A stretch of 6,075 nt of DNA from Acidobacteriota bacterium (lineage in GTDB: Bacteria; Acidobacteriota; Vicinamibacteria; Vicinamibacterales; UBA2999): the NCBI GenBank assembly GCA_947478985.1, contig CANJYC010000125.1, forward strand, positions 1-6,075. The letters are read 5' to 3'. The notes below the pieces were generated by a model that did no database searches, was not told where the DNA came from, and was given only the letters and a program-made list of their open reading frames with translations. Position numbers and translations under genes: made by a program. Shown piece by piece: positions 1 to 6,075 of the stretch (positions are counted from its first letter, which is position 1; the number at the start of each line of letters is the position of its first letter).

Positions 1-513
1 TATCAGCAAGGGGAACATGCGGGCGCCGATGCGGCCAGCCAGCGCGGCGAGGCCATGCTCTACCGCCTGACCCAGACGCTCGAGGAACTTACGCAAGTGC
101 GGGCGCAGATGATTCAGCAGACGGAGCGGCAGATGGTGCAGCTGGCTCTGGCAGTCGCGCGCCGCATCGTCCACCGCGAGGTCTCGCTTGACGCGGACCT
201 CCTGATTGCGATGGCCCGGGTCGCGCTCGAGCGCCTCGGTGAGACGGCTCACGTCAAAGTGCGACTCCACCCGGATGACTATGAAGGTGCCGGTGCCGAT
301 CGCGTCGCGCAGCTTGCAGGCAGCAACGTCATGATTCTGGCCGATGCGCATCTGAGCCGTGGCGGCTGCCGCATCGAATCGGACATGGGCATGCTCGATG
401 TCGGCGTCGATGCTCAGCTGCAGGAAATCGCGCGCCAATTGCTCGGCGAGGACGAGCCGGCACAGCCCGTCGGCGCCATGCGTGTGATGGAACAGAGCGC
501 GCAGCATGTCTGA
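1..513 (+). CDS. fliH: Flagellar assembly protein FliH (5'-truncated by the window)
   Basis: FliH binds the FliI ATPase in the cytoplasm, restrains its activity and docks it to the C-ring and export gate. The reading frame is open from base 1, so the ATG at 55 is internal; 170 C-terminal residues are visible. Bases 55-190 encode a charged, Gln-rich helical stretch followed by an ALAVARRIVHREV segment typical of the FliH/YscL stalk. The C-terminal domain follows, with the family pattern VRLHPDDY, then a Gly-Gly-Cys-x-Ile-Glu-x-Asp-x-Gly-x-Leu-Asp core (bases about 361-400) and a QLQEIARQLL helix. It overlaps fliI by 8 bases and lies where fliH normally lies, directly before fliI. The assignment rests on the C-terminal domain plus context. 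YscL-type type III secretion stators are related, but the FlgD, FlgE and FliK neighbours make this flagellar. Confidence 0.93.
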   Translation, partial: YQQGEHAGADAASQRGEAMLYRLTQTLEELTQVRAQMIQQTERQMVQLALAVARRIVHREVSLDADLLIAMARVALERLGETAHVKVRLHPDDYEGAGADRVAQLAGSNVMILADAHLSRGGCRIESDMGMLDVGVDAQLQEIARQLLGEDEPAQPVGAMRVMEQSAQHV

Positions 514-1819
514 GGGCTTCTCGCTCGGCCCCTACATCGATCGTCTCGATCGCATCGACACGACGCCGCCGTTTGGCCGTGTCCTGCGCACCGTCGGGTT
601 GCTCATCGAATCCACGGGACCGAGGGTCAGCGTCGGGTCGATGTGCCATGTCATCGGCGAACGAGGCAGCGAACCCCTGCCCGTGCAGGTCGTGGGCTTC
701 CGCGACAACATCGTGCTCTCGGTACCGCTCGGGGACACGGTCGGCGTGCGTGCCGGTGACCGGATTGCCGCGCGAGCGGGCGCGCTGGCCGTGCCGGTGG
801 GTGAGGCGATGCTCGGCCGCGTCATCGACGCGATGGGGCGCCCACTCGACGGCGGACCACAGATTCGCGCCACGCACGAGTACCCGCTGTTTCCGCCGCC
901 CCTCAACCCGATGGCACGCGACCCGGTCGCCGAAGCGCTGCCGACCGGCGTGCGGGCCATGGACGCGATGCTGACCTGCGGCCGTGGCCAGCGTATCGGA
1001 CTGTTCGGGGGATCCGGTGTCGGCAAGAGCACGCTGATGGGCATGTTGACGCGGGGGACCGCCGCCGACGTGGTTGTCATGGCGCTGGTCGGTGAGCGCG
1101 GCCGGGAGGTGCGCAGCTTCATCGAGCACGATCTCGGCCCCGAGGGGCTTCGTCGATCAGTCGTGGTGGTGTCGACGTCCGACAACCCGCCACTCCTGCG
1201 TCTGCGGGCCGCCTACACCGCGACGACAGTGGCTGAGTATTTCCGCGACCAGGGACTGAATGTGCTCCTCCTGATGGACTCGGTCACCCGGTTCGCCATG
1301 GCGCAGCGAGAGGTCGGATTGGCGGCAGGTGAGCCGCCAACCACGAAGGGCTATCCGCCATCGGTGTTCGCACTGCTGCCTACGCTGCTTGAGCGCGCCG
1401 GGGCCGTCAGAGGACGCGGCAGCATCACGGCGATGTACACCGTGCTCGTCGACGGCGATGACCACAACGAGCCGATTGCCGATGCCGTGCGGTCGATTCT
1501 CGATGGCCACGTGGTGCTGTCACGCGACCTGGCGTCGCGGCATCACTACCCGCCGATCGACATCCTCCAGAGCGTGAGCCGGACGATGCCGGACGTGACC
1601 GACGAGGCGCACCGCGCAGGAGCCGCGCGGGTGCGCGGCTGGATGGCGGCCATCCGCGACAGCGAGGACCTGGTGAGCGTCGGCGCCTACGTGCCTGGAA
1701 GCAATCCACGGATTGACGAGGCGCGCGAACGCCGCGAGGCGATCGAGGCGTTTCTCTGCCAGGAGGCCGACACGCTGTGCGGTTTCCCGGACGCGGTGGC
1801 GGCGCTGGCCGCACTCTGA
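506..1819 (+). CDS. fliI: Flagellum-specific ATP synthase/export ATPase FliI
   Basis: FliI is the hexameric ATPase at the cytoplasmic face of the flagellar export gate; it hydrolyses ATP to help unfold and load export substrates. The 437 residues match the usual family length (about 430-460). Visible motifs in order: the N-terminal beta-barrel with the LGRVIDAMGRPLDG hinge near residue 103; Walker A GGSGVGKST at 168-176 (Lys174); the GERGREV segment with the likely catalytic Glu197; Walker B LLLMD ending at Asp258, followed by the FliI/YscN-type SVTRFAMAQREVGL; a GYPPSVFALLPTLLERAG segment; and the alpha/beta ATPase signature PPIDILQSVS at 349-358. All key residues are present, so it should be active. 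The ATG at 506 lies inside the end of fliH with only a weak Shine-Dalgarno, implying coupled translation. The stop shares its last base with the fliJ start. Confidence 0.98.
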   Translation: MSEGFSLGPYIDRLDRIDTTPPFGRVLRTVGLLIESTGPRVSVGSMCHVIGERGSEPLPVQVVGFRDNIVLSVPLGDTVGVRAGDRIAARAGALAVPVGEAMLGRVIDAMGRPLDGGPQIRATHEYPLFPPPLNPMARDPVAEALPTGVRAMDAMLTCGRGQRIGLFGGSGVGKSTLMGMLTRGTAADVVVMALVGERGREVRSFIEHDLGPEGLRRSVVVVSTSDNPPLLRLRAAYTATTVAEYFRDQGLNVLLLMDSVTRFAMAQREVGLAAGEPPTTKGYPPSVFALLPTLLERAGAVRGRGSITAMYTVLVDGDDHNEPIADAVRSILDGHVVLSRDLASRHHYPPIDILQSVSRTMPDVTDEAHRAGAARVRGWMAAIRDSEDLVSVGAYVPGSNPRIDEARERREAIEAFLCQEADTLCGFPDAVAALAAL

Positions 1820-2361
1820 TGCAGTTCAGATTTCGCGCTCAGGCGGCCCTCGATCTGCGGACCCGGCTACTGCATGACGCGCAGCGGGAACTGGCGCGCG
1901 CAGAAGGAGATCGGGACATCGCGCACATGCGCCTGCGGCAGGCGGACGCGATGTGTGAGGCGGCGCGCGTGCGCGCAGCGGACGCGATGCGGGACGGCGC
2001 GGGTTGCACCGCCCTGCAGTGGTACCAGTCTTGGATCGTGAGACTCGACCACGAGTGCACGAGCGCCTCCGCGACGCTCGCACTTCGCGAAACGGCCGTG
2101 CAGCGACAGATCCAGGCGTGCCTGGAGGCGCAGCAGCGCCGCGAGGCGCTCGATCGGTTCCGTGAGAAAGCGCGCGCGGGGTTCGACGCGCTCGAGGCGG
2201 CGGGAGAACGGAAACTCATTGACGAGCTCGCGACACGCCGGTACTCGGCAAATCGTCAATCGTCGGAGGATGAGGATTCATTGAATGAGGACACTCGGGT
2301 TGCCTCTTCACAGGAGTACATGTGGCCATTGATGCAGTCGGACAATCAGCGAGCTCGCTAA
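1819..2361 (+). CDS. fliJ: Flagellar export protein FliJ with an extended C-terminus
   Basis: FliJ is a small coiled-coil protein that sits in the centre of the FliI hexamer like the gamma subunit of F1, and helps connect it to the export gate protein FlhA. The product is 180 residues, against about 140-150 for typical FliJ. It begins MQFRFRAQAALDLR, the usual FliJ opening, followed by heptad-like, Arg/Glu/Ala-rich helix through about residue 142 (KLIDELATRRY), where family members normally end. Residues 143-180 are a polar tail rich in Ser, Asp, Glu and Asn. The start is ATG 1819, overlapping the fliI stop as TGATG; an in-frame ATG at 1777 lies inside fliI and would add an implausible Arg/Gly-rich leader. 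The last 40 bases overlap flgD. Sequence identity in FliJ is low across the family, so the call leans on start, helix pattern and position. Confidence 0.88.
   Translation: MQFRFRAQAALDLRTRLLHDAQRELARAEGDRDIAHMRLRQADAMCEAARVRAADAMRDGAGCTALQWYQSWIVRLDHECTSASATLALRETAVQRQIQACLEAQQRREALDRFREKARAGFDALEAAGERKLIDELATRRYSANRQSSEDEDSLNEDTRVASSQEYMWPLMQSDNQRAR
2312..2316 (+). promoter_or_regulatory. Shine-Dalgarno site for flgD
   Basis: AGGAG lies five bases before the GTG at 2322. This site decides the flgD start: the frame is closed upstream by TGA at 2286-2288, and no ATG, GTG or TTG occurs between that stop and 2322. The ATG at 2320 belongs to the fliJ frame. The site lies within the fliJ coding sequence. 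Confidence 0.8.
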
Positions 2362-2600
2362 CAGCGGGAACTGGGTTGAAGCAGAAGGACCTCGGCAAGG
2401 ATGCGTTTCTGAAGCTGCTCGTCACGCAGTTGCAGCACCAGGATCCGACCAAGCCGCAGGATGACGGACAGTTCATCGCGCAACTGGCGCAGTTCAGCTC
2501 GCTCGAGCAGCTGACAGGGATGCAGACAACGTTGCAGAAGATTGGCACCGCGCTCGGCGTCCCCGTGGACAGCGCAGCCGACACCACCACGAAGGCGTAA
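2322..2600 (+). CDS. flgD: Hook-capping protein FlgD, minimal N-terminal-domain form
   Basis: FlgD is exported through the flagellar type III apparatus and forms the cap under which FlgE subunits polymerise; it is discarded when the hook is finished. The 92 residues contain the conserved FlgD N-terminal region: KDAFLKLLVTQLQHQDP near residues 26-42, then the DGQFIAQLAQFSSLEQL motif near 48-64. These are strong family signatures. The protein stops after a short Thr/Ala/Asp tail and lacks the C-terminal tudor-like and Ig-like (FnIII-type) domains found in about 220-residue enterobacterial FlgD. No continuation is visible after the stop in any frame before flgE, so it looks like a naturally short form rather than a recent frameshift. 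The start is GTG with a strong Shine-Dalgarno, overlapping fliJ by 40 bases, suggesting coupled translation. Confidence 0.93.
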   Translation: MAIDAVGQSASSLTAGTGLKQKDLGKDAFLKLLVTQLQHQDPTKPQDDGQFIAQLAQFSSLEQLTGMQTTLQKIGTALGVPVDSAADTTTKA

Positions 2601-2630
2601 AGGACGCGGTGGCATGGACGCCGCCGCTCA

Positions 2631-2637
2631 AGAGGAG
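2631..2637 (+). promoter_or_regulatory. Shine-Dalgarno site for flgE
   Basis: AGAGGAG lies eight bases before the ATG at 2646, in the 45-base gap between flgD and flgE. It is the best ribosome binding site in the window, consistent with the hook protein being needed in more copies than its neighbours. The gap contains no evident promoter or terminator. Confidence 0.8.
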
Positions 2638-2645
2638 TACACAGC

Positions 2646-3911
2646 ATGGCAGCGGGATCATTTTCGGCAGGACTATCGGGACTGAACGCCAACAGCGCGT
2701 ACCTGTCCGTCATCGGTAACAACTTGGCAAACATCAACACCGTCGGCTTTAAGTCGAGCTCGGTGACGTTCCAGGACCTCGTGAGTCAGACGGTCGGGGG
2801 CTCCAGCGTGAACCCGATGCAGGTGGGTCTCGGCGTGACGACCGGATCCATTTCTCCAGTCTTCAGCCAGGGCGCCATTGAGAATACCCGTGAGGCGACC
2901 AACGTCGCCATTCAGGGCAGCGGCTTCTTCGTGGTGCGCGGCGCCGGGGGGAACTCCTACACGCGAGCCGGCAATTTCACGTTCGACAGTGACGGCAAGC
3001 TGGTGACCCCGGACGGGCAGTATGTCCAGGGGTACACCTCGATCAACGCGACGACCGGTGCGGTCGTGACGACCGGGTCCACCGGCGACATCACTGTTCC
3101 ACTCGGGGTACTGCGATCGCCGGTGGCGACGACGTCATTCAGTACCAAGTCGAACCTTGATTCCAGCGCAGCGGTGGGTGCCACCTTCACGACGGGCGTG
3201 CAGATTTACGACTCACTCGGCAAGTCACACGTGGCCACCATCACCTACACCAAGACGGCGGCGTCCGCGTGGAGTTACGAGGTCACCGTGCCCGGCACGG
3301 AAGCCACGGGCACGGCTGGAACCACCGCCGGCACCGTGCGCCTCGGTCCCATCGGCGCAATCACCTTCAACGGCGCAGGTGCGATGACGGCACCGGCGGC
3401 CGACGTCACGCTCGCGGGGCCGACGACCTGGGCGAACGGCGCCACGGTGAGCGCGATCACCTGGGACCTGATCGATGCGAACTCCGTGCCCTCGCTCACC
3501 GGTTTCACCGCAGCCTCGTCGACGTCGTCGATCTCTCAGGATGGTTCGGCGGCGGGCCAGGTGAACAATATCTCCATCACATCGGACGGCACGATCATGG
3601 CGACCTTTGGCGCGGGTCAGAGTGCCGCGGTGGGACAACTCGCGCTGGCCACCTTCAACAACCCGAAGGGGCTGCTCAAGCTGGGCTCGAGCCGGTTCGG
3701 TGAGAGTCAGGCGGCGGGCGTGGCCAACGTCGGCGTGGCCGACAGCGGTGGGCGCGGCACGCTGATCGGTTCGGCGCTCGAAGGGTCGAACGTCGACATC
3801 GCCCAGGAGTTCACGAACATGATCCTGGCGCAGCGTGGCTACCAGGCTAACTCGAAGACGATCACGACCTCCGACGAGGTTCTGGTCGAGACGCTGCAGC
3901 TGAAGCGGTAA
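2646..3911 (+). CDS. flgE: Flagellar hook protein FlgE
   Basis: FlgE polymerises into the curved hook that joins the rod to the filament as a universal joint. The 421 residues are close to the usual size (about 400 in Enterobacteria). In order: the N-terminal rod/hook helix (about residues 5-36) with LSVIGNNLANINTVGFK; the beta segment around VAIQGSGFFVV (87-97) and the YTRAGNFTFDSDGKL stretch; the FlaE-type middle with QIYDSLGKSH from residue 186; a Thr/Ala/Gly-rich variable surface domain; and the C-terminal flagellar basal-body domain (371-421) containing EGSNVDIAQEFTNMILAQRGYQAN and ending VLVETLQLKR. The terminal helices pair to form the D0 core. FlgF and FlgG share these ends, but the length, the middle domain and the position after flgD favour FlgE. 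Six bases separate it from fliK. Confidence 0.97.
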   Translation: MAAGSFSAGLSGLNANSAYLSVIGNNLANINTVGFKSSSVTFQDLVSQTVGGSSVNPMQVGLGVTTGSISPVFSQGAIENTREATNVAIQGSGFFVVRGAGGNSYTRAGNFTFDSDGKLVTPDGQYVQGYTSINATTGAVVTTGSTGDITVPLGVLRSPVATTSFSTKSNLDSSAAVGATFTTGVQIYDSLGKSHVATITYTKTAASAWSYEVTVPGTEATGTAGTTAGTVRLGPIGAITFNGAGAMTAPAADVTLAGPTTWANGATVSAITWDLIDANSVPSLTGFTAASSTSSISQDGSAAGQVNNISITSDGTIMATFGAGQSAAVGQLALATFNNPKGLLKLGSSRFGESQAAGVANVGVADSGGRGTLIGSALEGSNVDIAQEFTNMILAQRGYQANSKTITTSDEVLVETLQLKR

Positions 3912-3917
3912 GCCGAC

Positions 3918-6005
3918 ATGGTCATCGGCACCGTACAGGTCGCAACAGCGGCGTCGCCGGTCGATACCGGCGAGGCAGTGGTACCCGGGGCGCCCGCGCA
4001 GGGCTTCGACGACACCCTGGATGCTGCGACGCTGGCGACGACGGATGCCGTGTCCACGACCAGCGCACCAACGGCGGAGCCGTCGGTGCGCCCTCACCTG
4101 GATTCCAGAGTCTGGGTCGAGCGACTGCTGCTTGGCCGCCCTGTGTCAGCGGTCGGCGCTGGCGCGCCGGCGGAGTCGCTGCCCGCAACCGTGGGGGAGC
4201 ACAGCGACGAGACTCCGTCCGTGAACCCGCCTGAAAAGGACGCCGCGTGGTGGGAGATCCCTATCGATTCGATACGTGTACCGCCGACGCCGGTTCCTGA
4301 TACGCCCGCTGCGCCGGTGAAGGTGAGCGTGCCGGACAACGACGTTGCGGTTGTGAGTGCGGAACCGGCCAGACAGGCGGCGACTGCCGATACTTCATCT
4401 CCAACTGTTGCGGTCCCGCGCGAGGTCGTCGGGGTGGTTCCGGCACCTGCCGAACATGAAGTCGCCATCGGTGAGCGCGAGAGACGCGATCTGAAGGTGC
4501 CGCCAGGTGTGCCGAATACGCCGGCCCGACACCGGTTCCCAAGGAGTATCGCGCGACAGACACCGGCTGAGGCGCCGGTCGACGATCGCGTGCAGGTGCC
4601 GCTTCGCACTGCCACTGCTTCGGCCGACGCGAGTCCCATGCTGGAGAGCGCGCCGGCGGAGAACCGGACGCCATTGTCGACGCCTCCTCCATTCGCGGTT
4701 GCAATTGCGACTCCGGCGAACCAGGTCGACCCTCATCCGGCGAGCGTGACCAGTACGCCACAGGGCGCGATGCCGGCGGCCCGGGAAGTGAAATGGAACG
4801 CGGAGGCGCAGCCCGCGCTTCCTCAGGTAGCTGGCCCGAAGACCGCCGAGCCTGAAGGCGCCATCCCCGACGGCGAAATCTCCAATACCGCCATTACCGA
4901 TACGGCTATCGCTGACGTCGCCACGCTGGAACCGGCCGTGCCTCAGCACTCGATCCCCCGGGGGCACAGCCCGCTGTCTGCTGCGCGACCGGCCCGAGGG
5001 CCGCTTCGCGCATCGTCAGAGGTTGCGGCGCTGCCGGGTGTGACGGCTCAGGCGCTGGCGCCAGCTGGCATAGCCCCGCAGGCGACTGCACCCCAGGTGG
5101 AAGTGCCTCACGTCGGGGGAGCGGTCAGGCCTCAGTTTAGGGCCGCACTGTTGGCGACGACGTCTGCCACAACGGCGGCCACGACGGCGGCCACGACGTC
5201 TGCCTCAACGGCGGCCACGACGTCTGCCTCAACGGCTGCCACGACGTCGGCCACGACGGCGGCTGCCACGCCTGCTGTCGAGGTGCCAGTCGCTGATGTG
5301 ACCGCCGCTACCCTCAATGCTGCAGAAGCGGAGGCCGCGCCGCCCGATCAGCCCATGCACGAGAGCGCACCGGCGGTGTCACGCCAGGCGGCCTTCCTTC
5401 CGGCGCCCCACGTCGAACAGGCGACGAATAGTCACGCGGGCGGGGGCGAGAGCTTTGGCAGCGGGGAAGGGCGGCGTTCGCCCGCCGCGGCCCGGCTTGC
5501 CGCTGCGATTGTGGCCTCCGGCGCACCGGCCGGCGGCGGTCCTGGCACAGCGCCCGTTTCCAGCGTCGCCGCGCCGGTGCAACCGATACTGCCGACCACG
5601 CCAATGGCCGTCACCGCGCCAATGGCCCCGACCGCGATGCCCGAGGCTGAAGAGAATCTCCAACAACTGATTCAGACCATGCGGGTTGCCGCAAAGTCTG
5701 GCGGGTGGGAGGCCACCGTGCACCTTAAGCCTGAGCACTTGGGCGAGGTCAGCATTTCACTTCGCGTGGACGGCCGAAACGTGTCGGCATCTGTTCAGGC
5801 GGAAGCGGCTGGCGTCCGAGAATGGCTGAGAGGGCAGGAGGAGTCAGTCAGATCCGGTCTTGCCGAGCACGGACTCCAACTCGAGCGCTTCGTGGTGGAC
5901 CGGGACGGCCGCCAGCAGAACCACGAACAGGCCGAAGAACAGCCGCAACGACGGGCGCCGAGGCGACTGGCCGTGCCGGCTGAACGTTTCGAAGTGGTGG
6001 TCTAG
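3918..6005 (+). CDS. fliK: Flagellar hook-length control protein FliK
   Basis: FliK is an exported molecular ruler: its N-terminal and central parts measure hook length, and its C-terminal domain contacts FlhB to switch export from hook to filament substrates. At 695 residues it is much longer than the 405-residue Salmonella protein. Residues 1 to about 575 are low-complexity, rich in Ala, Pro, Thr and Val, with no folded domain that I recognise, as expected for a ruler; three repeat patches occur there (see the repeat entries). The conserved C-terminal hook-length domain runs from about 578 to 665, with LQQLIQTMRVA from 581 and the hallmark HLKPEHLGEVSISL from 602, followed by an amphipathic helix region. 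A Gln/Glu/Arg-rich tail ends FEVVV. The start ATG 3918 lies six bases after the flgE stop with no clear Shine-Dalgarno, so translation is probably coupled to flgE. Confidence 0.94.
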   Translation: MVIGTVQVATAASPVDTGEAVVPGAPAQGFDDTLDAATLATTDAVSTTSAPTAEPSVRPHLDSRVWVERLLLGRPVSAVGAGAPAESLPATVGEHSDETPSVNPPEKDAAWWEIPIDSIRVPPTPVPDTPAAPVKVSVPDNDVAVVSAEPARQAATADTSSPTVAVPREVVGVVPAPAEHEVAIGERERRDLKVPPGVPNTPARHRFPRSIARQTPAEAPVDDRVQVPLRTATASADASPMLESAPAENRTPLSTPPPFAVAIATPANQVDPHPASVTSTPQGAMPAAREVKWNAEAQPALPQVAGPKTAEPEGAIPDGEISNTAITDTAIADVATLEPAVPQHSIPRGHSPLSAARPARGPLRASSEVAALPGVTAQALAPAGIAPQATAPQVEVPHVGGAVRPQFRAALLATTSATTAATTAATTSASTAATTSASTAATTSATTAAATPAVEVPVADVTAATLNAAEAEAAPPDQPMHESAPAVSRQAAFLPAPHVEQATNSHAGGGESFGSGEGRRSPAAARLAAAIVASGAPAGGGPGTAPVSSVAAPVQPILPTTPMAVTAPMAPTAMPEAEENLQQLIQTMRVAAKSGGWEATVHLKPEHLGEVSISLRVDGRNVSASVQAEAAGVREWLRGQEESVRSGLAEHGLQLERFVVDRDGRQQNHEQAEEQPQRRAPRRLAVPAERFEVVV
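4854..4958 (+). repeat. Five-residue periodic patch in FliK (residues 313-347)
   Basis: Seven consecutive five-residue steps fit a loose pattern with Ala, Glu or Ser at position 3 and mostly Ile or Val at position 4. The clearest units are NTAIT and DTAIA. The DNA is only weakly repetitive, so the periodicity is mainly a protein-level feature of the ruler region. A similar four-step patch with Ala/Val-Pro at positions 3-4 (for example GIAPQ, ATAPQ) occupies residues 379-398 (bases 5052-5111). Confidence 0.5.
5154..5261 (+). repeat. In-frame 12-base tandem repeat in fliK (9 units)
   Basis: Nine 12-base units encode residues 413-448, a pure Ala/Thr/Ser block with units such as ATTS, ATTA and ASTA. 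Typical units are GCCACGACGTCT and GCCTCAACGGCG. A 24-base double unit at 5190-5213 is repeated at 5214-5237 with only its last base changed, pointing to recent duplication. The period is a multiple of three, so gain or loss of units keeps the frame and only alters the ruler length. Confidence 0.9.
5598..5633 (+). repeat. Short 18-base direct repeat in fliK
   Basis: The 11-base string CGCCAATGGCC occurs at 5599-5609 and 5617-5627, inside two 18-base in-frame units encoding TPMAVT and APMAPT (residues 561-572). It sits just upstream of the conserved C-terminal domain, in the linker. Confidence 0.6.
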
Positions 6006-6075
6006 GGACGGACCTCCGGCCAGCTGTCGGTCCACCGGCCTAGCCTGGCGGGGCCATTCAGCGATTTCGGCCGAA
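6006..6075. other. Downstream end of window, no gene seen
   Basis: Seventy bases follow the fliK stop. I see no start codon with a plausible Shine-Dalgarno, and no stem followed by a T-run that would mark an intrinsic terminator. The short complementary pairs present (for example GGACC with GGTCC) are expected at this GC content. The cluster may well continue beyond the window. Confidence 0.6.

Noticed and set aside
329..1185. Overlapping minus-strand open frames opposite fliH and fliI (266 and 217 codons)
   Set aside because: Low-complexity Arg/Ser/Pro products opposite well-conserved FliI motifs; these are shadows of codon usage.
1777..1818. Upstream in-frame ATG for fliJ
   Set aside because: It lies inside fliI and would add a Gly/Arg-rich leader not found in FliJ. 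The TGATG overlap start at 1819 gives the usual N-terminus.
506..1819. Virulence-type secretion ATPase (YscN/SctN) instead of FliI
   Set aside because: The motifs are shared between the families, but the adjacent fliJ, flgD, flgE and fliK place it in a flagellar cluster.
3225..4097. Long minus-strand open frame (290 codons) across the flgE-fliK junction
   Set aside because: Its product is rich in Arg, Gly and His with no family resemblance, as expected for the antisense of GC-rich coding DNA. Both plus-strand genes it overlaps are clearly real.
4955..5003. Palindromes CCCCCGGGGG (4955-4964) and CGGCCC-GA-GGGCCG (4990-5003) as possible operator or terminator
   Set aside because: Both lie inside fliK in very GC-rich sequence, have no T-run, and have a centre too short for a good hairpin. 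Chance is the simplest explanation.
5154..5261. CRISPR-like array
   Set aside because: The units are 12 bases, contiguous without spacers and in frame with FliK; this is a coding tandem repeat.
5132..5317. Minus-strand frame with repeated VVAAVEAD-like product
   Set aside because: It is simply the antisense reading of the 12-base repeat in fliK, not a separate gene.

Overview
This window is one continuous stretch of a flagellar gene cluster, with every gene on the + strand. The order is fliH (3' part only), fliI, fliJ, flgD, flgE, fliK. All products belong to the flagellar type III export apparatus or to hook assembly. DNA composition is strongly GC-rich throughout, third codon positions are mostly G or C, and no gene looks compositionally foreign. 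There are no mobile elements, RNA genes, CRISPR arrays or convincing terminators.

The host is a GC-rich, motile, flagellated bacterium. The order fliH-fliI-fliJ-flgD-flgE is the layout seen in Firmicutes, Spirochaetes, Acidobacteriota and similar lineages. In Enterobacteria, flgD and flgE sit in a separate flg operon. With this GC content, an Acidobacteriota-like or Gemmatimonadota-like organism is a reasonable but weak guess.

Layout: bases 1-513 hold the C-terminal part of FliH, the ATPase regulator. Bases 506-1819 hold FliI, the export ATPase, overlapping fliH by 8 bases. Bases 1819-2361 hold FliJ, the central stalk of the ATPase complex, whose start shares one base with the fliI stop (TGATG). 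Bases 2322-2600 hold a very short FlgD hook-cap protein that starts at GTG inside the fliJ tail, with a strong Shine-Dalgarno. Bases 2646-3911 hold FlgE, the hook protein. Bases 3918-6005 hold a long FliK, the hook-length ruler and export-specificity switch. Bases 6006-6075 are too short to show a further gene.

Functionally, FliH-FliI-FliJ form the ATPase complex that feeds the export gate. FlgD caps the growing hook, FlgE is the hook subunit, and FliK measures the hook and switches export to filament substrates. The overlaps and short spacers (longest gap 45 bases) imply one transcript with translational coupling. The strongest Shine-Dalgarno sequences sit before flgD and flgE.

No undescribed system was found. 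Points worth a second look are the minimal FlgD (92 residues), the extended FliJ tail overlapping flgD, the position of fliK after flgE, and the in-frame 12-base tandem repeat and five-residue periodicities inside the FliK ruler.
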